Positions 24,055 to 31,857 of a DNA stretch of 37,430 nucleotides are shown piece by piece (the first letter of the stretch is position 1; every line of letters starts with the position of its first letter). A program made the position numbers and the translations under genes. The stretch is from an uncultured bacterium. GTDB taxonomy: Bacteria; Cyanobacteriota; Vampirovibrionia; Gastranaerophilales; Gastranaerophilaceae. The DNA is taken from positions 1 through 37,430 of the forward strand of contig CACYOO010000016.1 in NCBI GenBank assembly GCA_902776035.1, read 5' to 3'. Under the pieces are notes generated by a model that had not been told where the DNA came from, searched no databases, and saw only the letters and a program-made list of their open reading frames with translations.

Positions 24055-24780
24055 TTATTTTACTTTAAATACAACATTTGCAACAGCAGTAACTTTTTTA
24101 TCAATAGTAGATGTATCGTTTTCACCTGTATCAGAAACACTTGTTGAATCAGGTGGAGTAATTTGGAAAACTCCCATTTTCACGGAGCTTACCTTTCCGA
24201 CACGTGAACCTGTTGCCTGAAGCATGGATTTTGCTCTTTGTTTTGCATCCTTTGTTGCCTCTTTTAACAGGTTAATTTTAATTGAAGAAAGGTCTGAATA
24301 ATAATATTCAGGTTGTTCAACCTCTATATTGATACCTTTATTTACCAAATTTTGAATATCATTTGCAATTTCCTTTATTTTTTCAACATCTTTTGATTTT
24401 ACAACAATATATTGACTTGCATTGTAACCTGATACTTCATCAGTAACATACCCATTAGCATTTTGTTTGTATGTATAATGACCATTCATTGCTTTACATT
24501 GAATATCTTTTTTATCAATACCTTTAGAAGAAAGATATTCAAATACCACTGGCATTTGTGTTTTTATTTTGTTATATGCTTCTTTTCTTGAACCACCTCT
24601 TGAATCAATATAAACTGTAATACTTGCACTGTCTGATTTAACTATTTTTGATGCAGAACCTGTAACAGTAATGTTATCATTTTTAGGCATTTTTGATGCA
24701 AATATTAATGATGATAATAGAATTACGATACTAATTATTGTAAAAGATAATAAGAGTTGGTATTTTTCAATTTTTTCCAT
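24055..24780 (-). CDS. SIMPL domain (DUF541) protein, membrane-anchored
   Basis: A 241-aa protein with an uncleaved-looking N-terminal membrane helix (about residues 9-29) and a periplasmic SIMPL/DUF541 domain (about 36-241). Family marks are ITVTGSASKIVKSDSASITV at the start, the Tyr-rich middle strand, and KEATKDAKQRAKSMLQATG, followed by GKVSSV. Members include BP26 and oxidative-stress-linked envelope proteins; the biochemical role is unknown. It is probably transcribed with the WG-repeat gene upstream (56-bp gap) and ends at the shared terminator. Confidence 0.85.
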   Translation of the reverse strand: MEKIEKYQLLLSFTIISIVILLSSLIFASKMPKNDNITVTGSASKIVKSDSASITVYIDSRGGSRKEAYNKIKTQMPVVFEYLSSKGIDKKDIQCKAMNGHYTYKQNANGYVTDEVSGYNASQYIVVKSKDVEKIKEIANDIQNLVNKGINIEVEQPEYYYSDLSSIKINLLKEATKDAKQRAKSMLQATGSRVGKVSSVKMGVFQITPPDSTSVSDTGENDTSTIDKKVTAVANVVFKVK

Positions 24781-24836
24781 ATTTTTCCTTTCTATTTTTT
24801 ATTTTCACTTTAATTATAATACCACAAATAAAAGTA

Positions 24837-25730
24837 TTAATCGCTTAACTGTCCTTTTATACTTTGTCTTATTTCAGACAAAGGACTATTATTCGGAGTT
24901 ACCAAATTTTTATAATAATTTTTAGCATAGGTAATCGGAAATCTTGGTATCCAGCTTAATTTAACTAAAATAAATACTGTATCTACTCCTTGAGATAACA
25001 TCAAATCATCAATTGTATCCTCATAGGCAGGTGAAATAGAAGATAAAACTTTTAATACGTAATCAGTTGCAGTAACTACAGTATATCCTGCTCCAATTCC
25101 TGAATTTTTAATTACATCGGATATCGTACTAGTATTTTTGTTTTCCTCAGATATAAGTGCTGAAAAATCAAGTTCTTCACCTCTTTTTATATTTGTTATT
25201 TGATACCATTCACCTTCATATTGTAGTTTCATTGTTTCAGGATTAGGCATATATATAAAATCAAATTTATTATCTAACAGCAATTCTCCATTGTCTTTAT
25301 AAATTCCGTATTTAAAATTTTTTATTGTTAAAAATTTTTTACCAAATAACGGTTCAATAGAGGAAAATTCCGGTGGAATTATAACTTTTCCATATTCATC
25401 ATATAGTCCAAAATCTTTTGAATTACCAAGTTTTACAAACTTAGTAAAAACTCTTTCTACGTTTTTAAATTTTGGTTCAATAAGAATTTCTCCGTTGCAA
25501 TCAATTAAACCGAATTTATTATTTTTAGCCAAAACAATCCAAGAAGAATTTCCAAGCCGTATAAGTTTTTTATATTTTGCTTCAACAATAATTTCACCTG
25601 ATTTATTTTTTAGACCAAATTTTGATTTTTCACTAAAAACAGTAAGATTATCAGTATTATATAATTCAGATGCTTGAGAAACATTTATGTTTAAAATAAT
25701 AAATAAAAATACTAAAAAAATACGCTTCAT
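24837..25730 (-). CDS. WG-repeat (beta-propeller-like) exported protein
   Basis: A 297-aa protein with a signal peptide (MKRIFLVFLFIILNINVSQA). Residues 35-190 hold at least four WG-type repeats: FGLKNKSGEIIVEAKYKKL, FGLIDCNGEILIEPKFKN, FGLYDEYGKVIIPPEF and YGIYKDNGELLLDNKFD. Such repeats are thought to form surface-exposed interaction folds. The C-terminal 90 residues are unlike known domains. It starts 2 bp after the stop of the small Cys protein, so the two are co-transcribed. Confidence 0.85.
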   Translation of the reverse strand: MKRIFLVFLFIILNINVSQASELYNTDNLTVFSEKSKFGLKNKSGEIIVEAKYKKLIRLGNSSWIVLAKNNKFGLIDCNGEILIEPKFKNVERVFTKFVKLGNSKDFGLYDEYGKVIIPPEFSSIEPLFGKKFLTIKNFKYGIYKDNGELLLDNKFDFIYMPNPETMKLQYEGEWYQITNIKRGEELDFSALISEENKNTSTISDVIKNSGIGAGYTVVTATDYVLKVLSSISPAYEDTIDDLMLSQGVDTVFILVKLSWIPRFPITYAKNYYKNLVTPNNSPLSEIRQSIKGQLSD

Positions 25731-25732
25731 AA

Positions 25733-25945
25733 TTACATTTTTCTTGTAGTTGTACGCTCAAAAATAGTTCTTGCATTGCTCATTGCAATAGTTTTTAAAG
25801 AGCATACTCCGCTATCCCTATTTAATACGCCAAGTGATGAAAGTCTTGATACCAATAACTCGTTTAAATCCTCAGGATTTATATATAATGCACAATCTGA
25901 GTTACAAATATTATTATTAAACGGGCATTTTTTTTCATTTACCAT
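25733..25945 (-). CDS. Hypothetical small cysteine-bearing protein
   Basis: A 70-aa protein with four Cys (7, 14, 18, 48) in the pattern KCPFNNNICNSDCALYI, followed by a leucine-rich helix. The cluster C-x6-C-x3-C could bind zinc or an Fe-S cluster, which is only inference. No known family recognised. An AGGAG site (positions 25956-25960 on +, read as TCTCC-type) precedes the ATG. It heads the unit with the WG-repeat and SIMPL genes. Confidence 0.7.
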   Translation of the reverse strand: MVNEKKCPFNNNICNSDCALYINPEDLNELLVSRLSSLGVLNRDSGVCSLKTIAMSNARTIFERTTTRKM

Positions 25946-26107
25946 ACAATTAAATCTCCTATATATAGAATAAAATAAAATTCAAAAAAAATAAACAATA
26001 TATTATTTGTGTTAAACCTTAAACATTACAATATAGTTACATTTATATTTTATAATACAATTTTTATTTTATAATTGAAGTATAGAAATTTGGAAGGAAT
26101 TAGAAAA

Positions 26108-27865
26108 ATGGATATATTTTCTTTATTTACGCTATGCGGAGGATTGGCATTCTTCCTATATGGTATGAGTGTAATGTCATCAGGTTTGGAAAAAGTTGCA
26201 GGCGGCAAATTAGAAAAAATGTTGAAAACATTGACATCAAACCCTGTTAAATCATTAGCACTCGGAGCCGGGATTACAATAGCAATCCAATCATCCTCTG
26301 CCCTAACAGTAATGCTTGTAGGACTTGTAAACTCAGGTATTATGGAACTCGGTCAAACAATTGGAATAATTATGGGTTCAAACGTAGGTACAACACTTAC
26401 CGCTTGGATTTTATCATTATCAGGTATTCAAAGTGATAATTTCTTTTTAATGCTAATAAAACCGGAATCATTTTCACCTATAATCGCACTAATTGGTATT
26501 ATAATGATAATGGCAGCAAAAAGCGATAAAAGAAAAAATATTGGTCGTATAATGATTGGTTTTTCAATTCTTATGTATGGTATGAATTTAATGTCAGGAG
26601 CAATGAAACCTTTAGCCGACATGCCTGAATTCACAAAAATTCTAACCGCATTTACAAATCCGATTTTAGGTGTTGTAATCGGTGCATTATTTACGGGAAT
26701 AATTCAAAGTTCTGCCGCATCTGTAGGTGTTTTACAAGCACTATCTCTAACAGGCGGAGTAACCTATGGTATAGCAATACCTATTATTATGGGGCAAAAC
26801 ATCGGTACCTGTGTTACTGCTTTAATATCAAGTATTGGAGTAGGTACAAATGCAAAGCGTGTTGCTGCTGTTCATATTTCATTTAACTTAATTGGTACAG
26901 CAATATTTCTAACGTTTTTCTACATTGGTAATATAATTTTTCAATTTAAATTTTTAGCAAATGCTATTAATCCTGTAGGAATTGCTTTTTGTCATACTAT
27001 ATTCAATATCGCAACAACCTTGATGTTAATACCGTTTATAAAAGTACTTGAAAAAATAGCAATATGGTCTGTTAAACCAAGTTCAAGAGAAGAAAAAGAT
27101 ACGGTATTCTTGGACGAAAGATTATTACTATCTCCAACATTTGCTCTTGTTGAATGTGAAAATATGGCAGGAACAATGTCTGTTATGGCAAAAAAGAATT
27201 TTTTCCGTTCCTTAAAAATGATAAACAAATTTAGTCAAAAGCGTATGGATAAAATTTTGAGAAAAGAACCGAGAATAGACTTATACGAAGATAAACTCGG
27301 TACATTTTTGGTTAAACTTTCTAACAAAGATTTATCAGAAAAAGACAGCCACGAAGTTTCGAAATTACTGCATTGCATAAGTGATTTTGAAAGAATAGGC
27401 GATCATGCTGTTAATATTTTGGAAGTAGCACAAGAAATGAACAGTAAAAATATTGAATTTTCTCAAGATGCAAAAGATGATATAATTGCTGTTACAAATG
27501 CACTATCAGAAATTATGGATTTGACAACAGATGCATTTTGCGAAAATGATTTAGAAAAAGCAAAAAAAATCGAACCGCTTGAACAAGTTATAGATATATT
27601 GATTTCTGAAGCAAAAGATAAACATGTTGACAGACTTCAAAACGGTTTATGCACAATAGAGCTTGGCTTTATGTTCACGGAAGTTATGAATAATATTGAA
27701 CGTGTTTCAGATCACTGTTCTAACGTAGGTGTTTGTTTAATTCAGGTTGAAAAATCTCAATTTGATAAACACAGATACTTACATGAAATAAAAACAGCAG
27801 GCGAATCAGATTTCAATAAAAACTTTGAAGATTACAAAAATAAATATTTAATAAGAAATAATTAG
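26108..27865 (+). CDS. Na/Pi cotransporter family protein with PhoU domain
   Basis: A 585-aa inner-membrane protein. The N-terminal two-thirds has eight or more membrane segments and the two hallmark Na/Pi repeats IQSSSALTVMLVGLV (about residue 60) and IIQSSAASVGVLQAL (about 198). The C-terminal part (about 355-545) is a soluble PhoU-like helical bundle (SDFERIGDHAVNI and NIERVSDHCSNVG). It probably moves phosphate coupled to sodium. ATG 26108 is preferred over the in-frame TTG at 26075 because GGAAGGAA lies just upstream. waaA follows after 7 bp. Confidence 0.92.
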   Translation: MDIFSLFTLCGGLAFFLYGMSVMSSGLEKVAGGKLEKMLKTLTSNPVKSLALGAGITIAIQSSSALTVMLVGLVNSGIMELGQTIGIIMGSNVGTTLTAWILSLSGIQSDNFFLMLIKPESFSPIIALIGIIMIMAAKSDKRKNIGRIMIGFSILMYGMNLMSGAMKPLADMPEFTKILTAFTNPILGVVIGALFTGIIQSSAASVGVLQALSLTGGVTYGIAIPIIMGQNIGTCVTALISSIGVGTNAKRVAAVHISFNLIGTAIFLTFFYIGNIIFQFKFLANAINPVGIAFCHTIFNIATTLMLIPFIKVLEKIAIWSVKPSSREEKDTVFLDERLLLSPTFALVECENMAGTMSVMAKKNFFRSLKMINKFSQKRMDKILRKEPRIDLYEDKLGTFLVKLSNKDLSEKDSHEVSKLLHCISDFERIGDHAVNILEVAQEMNSKNIEFSQDAKDDIIAVTNALSEIMDLTTDAFCENDLEKAKKIEPLEQVIDILISEAKDKHVDRLQNGLCTIELGFMFTEVMNNIERVSDHCSNVGVCLIQVEKSQFDKHRYLHEIKTAGESDFNKNFEDYKNKYLIRNN

Positions 27866-27872
27866 GATAACA

Positions 27873-29099
27873 ATGATATACGGATTTTTATCGACAATTG
27901 TATTTTTTATTATATTGCCATTTTGGTTGATATTAGGGATATTTATACCAAAATTAACCGCAGGATTTAAAACAAAGCTGGGATTTTTTGAACTTCCCGA
28001 AGAAATACAAGGTGCCATAGTATTTTACGGTGTTTCAGTCGGAGAAACAATTATGCTTGAAAATATTATAAGAAAGACAAAAGAAACATTTTCCGATAAA
28101 AAAATAATTGTTTGTACAGGCACACCTACAGGACAGGAAACTGCGAAGAAAAAAATGTCAGATGTTGCTGATTTTATAACGTATTTTCCGTTTGATTTTC
28201 CGTTTTGTATAAACAGATTTTTAAGTAAAGTAAAACCATCAGTTATTATAACTGCAGAAACAGAGTTATGGCCTAATGTAGCTCATATAACAAAAAAAAG
28301 AAATATTCCTCTTTTAATTGTAAACGGCAGAATTTCTGACGGAACATACAATATTTACAAAAGATTGTCATTTTTCTTTAGCAGAGTATTGAAGAATTAT
28401 ACAAAAATATTGGCAAAATCCGTTGAAGATAAAGAAAAGTTTATATCTTTAGGTGCAAATAAAACAGAATTTATGGGAAATTTAAAATTTGATATAAAAG
28501 CAAAAGAATGTGATTTTGATTTAGGTAATGGCAGAATTATAATTGCAGGCAGCACTCATAAAGGTGAAGATGAACTGTTTATGCCTGTATTTTGTGAATT
28601 AAAAAAAGAATTTCCTGACATAAAACTTCTTATTGCACCAAGACACCCGGAAAGACAGGAAGAAGTAAAACACATTATTGAACAATCCGGTTTACCTTAC
28701 GGATTAAGAACCAATAACGATAAGTTTGATAACAAAGAAATAATTATGCTTGATACCATGGGTGAACTCGGAAAAGCATATTCATTGTGTTATTTTGCAT
28801 TTATAGGCGGCAGTTTTAACAAAACAGGCGGACACAATCCGCTTGAGGCATCAATATACAATAAACCTGTAATATCAGGTAGTTGCATACATAATTTTAA
28901 AGACGTATATAAAATACTCTGTGATTTAGGTGCAGCAAAAATAGTTAATAATGTTGAAGAATTAAAACAGGAAGCGAAAAAACTATTATCAGATGAAACA
29001 TATTATCAAAAAAGCATTAATGCCTGCCAACAAGCTTTTGAAATAAATGGTAACGCTATCGAATATGCTATAAACACATTAAAAGAAATTTTGAATTAA
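27873..29099 (+). CDS. waaA: 3-deoxy-D-manno-octulosonic acid (Kdo) transferase
   Basis: A 408-aa GT30 glycosyltransferase, inner-membrane-associated through an N-terminal helix (about residues 5-25). It adds Kdo from CMP-Kdo to lipid A precursor. Seen: GVSVGET with the likely catalytic Glu58, TGTPTGQETA, AETELWPN, NGRISD, IIAGSTHKGEDE, APRHPERQEEV and FIGGSFNKTGGHNPLEAS. This places an LPS outer membrane in the organism. Co-transcribed with the Na/Pi gene by spacing. Confidence 0.95.
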   Translation: MIYGFLSTIVFFIILPFWLILGIFIPKLTAGFKTKLGFFELPEEIQGAIVFYGVSVGETIMLENIIRKTKETFSDKKIIVCTGTPTGQETAKKKMSDVADFITYFPFDFPFCINRFLSKVKPSVIITAETELWPNVAHITKKRNIPLLIVNGRISDGTYNIYKRLSFFFSRVLKNYTKILAKSVEDKEKFISLGANKTEFMGNLKFDIKAKECDFDLGNGRIIIAGSTHKGEDELFMPVFCELKKEFPDIKLLIAPRHPERQEEVKHIIEQSGLPYGLRTNNDKFDNKEIIMLDTMGELGKAYSLCYFAFIGGSFNKTGGHNPLEASIYNKPVISGSCIHNFKDVYKILCDLGAAKIVNNVEELKQEAKKLLSDETYYQKSINACQQAFEINGNAIEYAINTLKEILN

Positions 29100-29100
29100 T

Positions 29101-29427
29101 TTAATGCGGATTATTTAAAAATTCTTCTTCATCTTCAATAGTATTAATTTTTAATCGTAACACTGTTTTTATATAAATATTCCACAGCTTTTTGGAATTG
29201 GTAATTTTCTCAACTCTATTATCAAGTTTATGCTTTACAAGCCACTTTTTTACTGAATATCTGTTTCTTTTTGTAAGCAAAATATGTTTTTCTTTTTTGG
29301 ATAAATCAAAAAACTCTTGTTTAAAATCATGCTTTATAAATTCAGGCAATTGCTCTTTGTAAGATATACCGTAATAATGCTCTATCATTGTATCAAAATT
29401 AGAAAATAAAATTTGGTCATATTTCAT
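29101..29427 (-). CDS. Hypothetical basic protein
   Basis: A 108-aa protein rich in Lys, Phe and Tyr, with no recognised domain, signal peptide or membrane segment. KKEKHILLTKRNRYSVKKW is strongly basic and could bind nucleic acid. Its stop is one base from the waaA stop, so the two genes converge without a terminator; transcripts may overlap. It is divergent from the XRE pair, sharing a 69-bp promoter region with it. Confidence 0.6.
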   Translation of the reverse strand: MKYDQILFSNFDTMIEHYYGISYKEQLPEFIKHDFKQEFFDLSKKEKHILLTKRNRYSVKKWLVKHKLDNRVEKITNSKKLWNIYIKTVLRLKINTIEDEEEFLNNPH

Positions 29428-29446
29428 TTTGATTTATTACATTTCT

Positions 29447-29462
29447 GTTCTTTATTAAGAAC
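29447..29462. promoter_or_regulatory. Inverted repeat between divergent genes, possible XRE operator
   Basis: GTTCTT (29447-29452), TATT, AAGAAC (29457-29462). A 16-bp dyad in the short divergent region before two XRE regulators is where an autoregulatory operator is expected. Confidence 0.35.
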
Positions 29463-29496
29463 ACAACGTTTTTATATTAAATCAATAATATAAAAT

Positions 29497-29760
29497 ATGC
29501 AAGCAGAAAAAATAAAATTACAAAAAACTTTAGCCGAGATAATAAAAAAATTGAGAAACAAAAAATCAATAACACAACTAGCAAATGAAATAGATTTAAG
29601 TAAGTCTGTTTGGTTTAATTTAGAAAAAGGAGAGCGGGATATACAAATTTCAACCTTTTGGAGAATAGCAGAGGGCTTGGATATAAAACCATCTGATTTA
29701 GTAAAGGAAATTGAAAATCAACTAGGTGAGGATTTTTCATTTATTGAAAATGAAAAATAA
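29497..29760 (+). CDS. XRE-family helix-turn-helix regulator, copy 1
   Basis: An 87-aa single-domain regulator. The HTH (about residues 12-66) includes SITQLANEIDLSKSVWFNLEKG and DIQISTFWRIAEGL, the classic Cro/C1 pattern with SxxxxxxxEkG recognition turn. The last 33 residues are nearly identical to copy 2. It could repress its own operon. ATG 29497 follows an AT-rich strip without a clear ribosome site. Confidence 0.85.
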   Translation: MQAEKIKLQKTLAEIIKKLRNKKSITQLANEIDLSKSVWFNLEKGERDIQISTFWRIAEGLDIKPSDLVKEIENQLGEDFSFIENEK

Positions 29761-30052
29761 AATATGTATTATGCAAGGTTTTACTGATGCTAACAAAATA
29801 TTTATGTCAATTCTCGGTAATGTAATAGAGAAATATCGTAAACTACATAATAAAAGTATTTATTCAATTTCAGCAGAAGTTTCTATGTCAAAATCAACTT
29901 GGAGAGAAGCTGAAAAAGGCGCTTGCAATGATATTAAATTAACAACATTATGGAAAATAGCAGAGGGCTTAGATATAAAACCATCTGATTTAGTAAAGGA
30001 AATCGAAAATCAACTAGGTGAGGATTTTTCATTTATTGAAAATGAAAAATAG
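29664..30052 (+). repeat. 97-bp near-identical direct repeats at the 3' ends of the XRE genes
   Basis: 29664-29760 and 29956-30052 are 292 bp apart and differ at two positions, whereas the flanking 5' halves of the genes are clearly diverged. This points to gene conversion or partial duplication. Confidence 0.88.
29771..30052 (+). CDS. XRE-family helix-turn-helix regulator, copy 2
   Basis: A 93-aa paralogue of the preceding gene. I place the start at ATG 29771 (MQGFTDANK) by analogy with copy 1, which begins MQAEKIK in the same context; longer in-frame starts (29726, 29750) would run into copy 1. The HTH is SIYSISAEVSMSKSTWREAE. The first 60 residues differ widely from copy 1, but the last 33 (from WKIAEGLDIKPSDLVKE) match it with one change. 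The 97-bp block at 29956-30052 matches 29664-29760 with two substitutions. Confidence 0.8.
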   Translation: MQGFTDANKIFMSILGNVIEKYRKLHNKSIYSISAEVSMSKSTWREAEKGACNDIKLTTLWKIAEGLDIKPSDLVKEIENQLGEDFSFIENEK

Positions 30053-30085
30053 AAATTGACCTTTAAACAAATCTAATTAAGCATA

Positions 30086-30385
30086 CTATTTGATATGTCT
30101 GTTCAATATATCCATAATTTCAAACTTTGAATGTAATCCTGAAAATTTTTCTACAATTTTTCCGTTTTTAAACACAAGAAATGTCGGAAGTGCATTTATA
30201 GAATATTTTTGGCTTAAATCAGGATGTTTGTCAGTATCTACTGTTCCAATCCATACCTTATCAAACTCGTCTAACACATTCCTTTGTTTTGAACAAAAAC
30301 CGCACCATGGTGCCATAAATTCGACAAGTTTTAAGCCCTTGCCAACCTGCTCATCAAAATTATTATAGTTTAATTCTGTTATCAT
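30086..30385 (-). CDS. Thioredoxin-family protein
   Basis: A 99-aa cytosolic single-domain thioredoxin. The redox motif is W27-C28-G29-F30-C31 and the cis-proline loop is NALPTF (P67). Canonical thioredoxin has WCGPC; Phe in place of Pro should shift the redox potential and make the disulfide more oxidising. Strand pattern and length (about 105 typical) otherwise fit. It likely reduces or exchanges disulfides for unknown partners. GGAGATATG-type spacing gives a good ribosome site. Convergent with the XRE genes. Confidence 0.9.
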   Translation of the reverse strand: MITELNYNNFDEQVGKGLKLVEFMAPWCGFCSKQRNVLDEFDKVWIGTVDTDKHPDLSQKYSINALPTFLVFKNGKIVEKFSGLHSKFEIMDILNRHIK

Positions 30386-30470
30386 AAAACATATCTCCTA
30401 TATTTATTCTGATTTTATATAAATAATAAAGAATAAAAATCAGCCCATAAGATAATATGTCTGTACAATA

Positions 30471-31121
30471 TTACATAACAGATTTACTAGTTTTTTGAGC
30501 AGATACATCAATCATTTTTAATGTATGCTTTGTAAGTCCGTTATTTTTACCGCCGGATACCCCTGCAGGATTTGTCGTAACCTCAGGTTTATAATTATTT
30601 TTTGGTTTAATCATCTTATTAGCTTTAGGTGCCTTACGTCCTGCTTGAATAATTGATTGATCAGGGTTTCTCTTATAATGTTTATAGTCAGCCATAATAG
30701 AATTTACAAAATTTTTGCTGTATGCAGGTACACCGCCAACTTTTGAAACAGCACAAGGTCCTGCATTATACGCTGCTAAAGCAAGTTCCGTAGAGCCAAA
30801 CATTTGATATAATCTTTTGTAATACATTAAGCCCGCTTTAATATTATCACTTAAATAGTATGGATTATAACCCATTCTTTGTGCAGTTGAGGGTAAAATT
30901 TGAAAAACACCAACCGCTCCATACGGACTGCGCACATTGTGTCTGAACTTTGATTCCGATTTAGCAATACTTAAAGCCAATGCAGGTTCTACACCTATTT
31001 CTATTGAGTTTTTAACTATTGCCGCCTTAACTTCATTCTCTGAAACTGTATCTGACGCAAACACATATTGACACAGCATTATTGCAACTGCAAATGCAAA
31101 TGTTATCGTTTTTTTTGTCAT
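30471..31121 (-). CDS. Lytic transglycosylase with SLT domain
   Basis: A 216-aa exported murein hydrolase. It has a signal peptide (about residues 1-22, ending FASDTV) and a Slt/goose-lysozyme-type domain at 33-145 with catalytic Glu56 in AKSESKFR, then SPYGAVGVFQILPSTAQRMG and ALAAYNAGP. The tail (150-216) is Lys/Asn-rich and probably unstructured. It cuts peptidoglycan with 1,6-anhydro product formation. Similar small SLT enzymes open the wall for flagellar rods or secretion systems, which would fit this window but is not shown. An extended -10 promoter is seen 84 bp upstream. Confidence 0.93.
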   Translation of the reverse strand: MTKKTITFAFAVAIMLCQYVFASDTVSENEVKAAIVKNSIEIGVEPALALSIAKSESKFRHNVRSPYGAVGVFQILPSTAQRMGYNPYYLSDNIKAGLMYYKRLYQMFGSTELALAAYNAGPCAVSKVGGVPAYSKNFVNSIMADYKHYKRNPDQSIIQAGRKAPKANKMIKPKNNYKPEVTTNPAGVSGGKNNGLTKHTLKMIDVSAQKTSKSVM

Positions 31122-31204
31122 ATATATTTCCTAGTGTTAGTAAATTGATAGAATATATTTTTCAAATAAATTAGTGTAAAAAATACAATCTTCTCTGTAT
31201 TCAA

Positions 31205-31233
31205 AGAATAGCATAAATTTGAAAAAATCTCAA
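31205..31233 (-). promoter_or_regulatory. Promoter of the lytic transglycosylase gene
   Basis: On the minus strand TTGAGA (31233-31228), a 17-bp spacer, then TATTCT (31210-31205) preceded by TGC (extended -10). It lies 84 bp before the ATG. Confidence 0.6.
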
Positions 31234-31380
31234 CCTGCCTGCAAATTTAAGCCAAAATTTAATAAATACAAAAAAGTTCAAATACAATATTTTTACTGAC
31301 TTTCAGCAATTAAAATTTATAGTGTAACGATTTGTAAAGACGGTTAATTTTATCGAGAAAATTTATTTTTAAATATTAAC

Positions 31381-31409
31381 TTGCCAATAATAAATTATTG
31401 TTATAAAAT
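31381..31409 (+). promoter_or_regulatory. Possible promoter of the 117-aa gene
   Basis: TTGCCA (31381-31386), 17-bp spacer, TAAAAT (31404-31409), 26 bp before the start. Confidence 0.45.
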
Positions 31410-31434
31410 TGAGTTAAATAAGGAGATAATGTAT

Positions 31435-31788
31435 ATGGCAGGAAAAAATTCAGATACAATACCTATAGAGGTTAGCATTTTAACAGCTGATCATGATATA
31501 AAAGGAACGGTTCATGTTTCAAAATACACCAATACAAATCGTGAATTGACAGACTTGTTGAATGATCACGAAAGACGTTTTTTAGCGGTAACGAATGCTG
31601 AAATATTTTCACGTAACGGAAATCAACCACCAAGAAGATATAGTTTTCTGGAAATTCACATGGATTATGTTCTTATGGTTCATCCATCATCTCAGGCAGT
31701 ATTTAAAGAATCCGCAAGAGCACAGGATGATATTGCAAGATTTAGAGATTTAAGATTAAAATTAAATCAAACCAAACCATTTAAGTAA
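31435..31788 (+). CDS. Conserved hypothetical protein, unknown function
   Basis: A 117-aa soluble protein of predicted mixed strand-helix type (TIPIEVSILTADHDIKGTVHV, then a segment reading RRFLAVTNAEIFSRNG). I do not recognise a named domain with confidence, though small proteins of this type occur in cyanobacteria. ATG 31435 sits 9 nt after AGGAG (31421-31425); ATG 31429 is only 3 nt away and is less likely. It is followed by serA, with a hairpin between, so the two may share a transcript. Confidence 0.7.
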   Translation: MAGKNSDTIPIEVSILTADHDIKGTVHVSKYTNTNRELTDLLNDHERRFLAVTNAEIFSRNGNQPPRRYSFLEIHMDYVLMVHPSSQAVFKESARAQDDIARFRDLRLKLNQTKPFK

Positions 31789-31810
31789 AATTTTAATAAA
31801 AAGGTTATCA

Positions 31811-31840
31811 AATAAGTCTTGAAGCAATTCAGGGCTTATT
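31811..31840 (+). promoter_or_regulatory. 13-bp RNA hairpin with GNRA loop in the serA leader
   Basis: AATAAGTCTTGAA (31811-31823) pairs fully with TTCAGGGCTTATT (31828-31840), using several G-U pairs, around the tetraloop GCAA. G-U pairing and a GNRA loop indicate an RNA-level structure. It ends 17 nt before the serA start and lacks a T-run, so it is not a plain terminator. Confidence 0.6.
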
Positions 31841-31857
31841 ATGTATAAGGAGAAATT

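Noticed and set aside
19186-24780. Type I secretion genes for the RTX protein
   Set aside because: No ABC transporter, membrane-fusion or TolC-like gene occurs in the neighbourhood.
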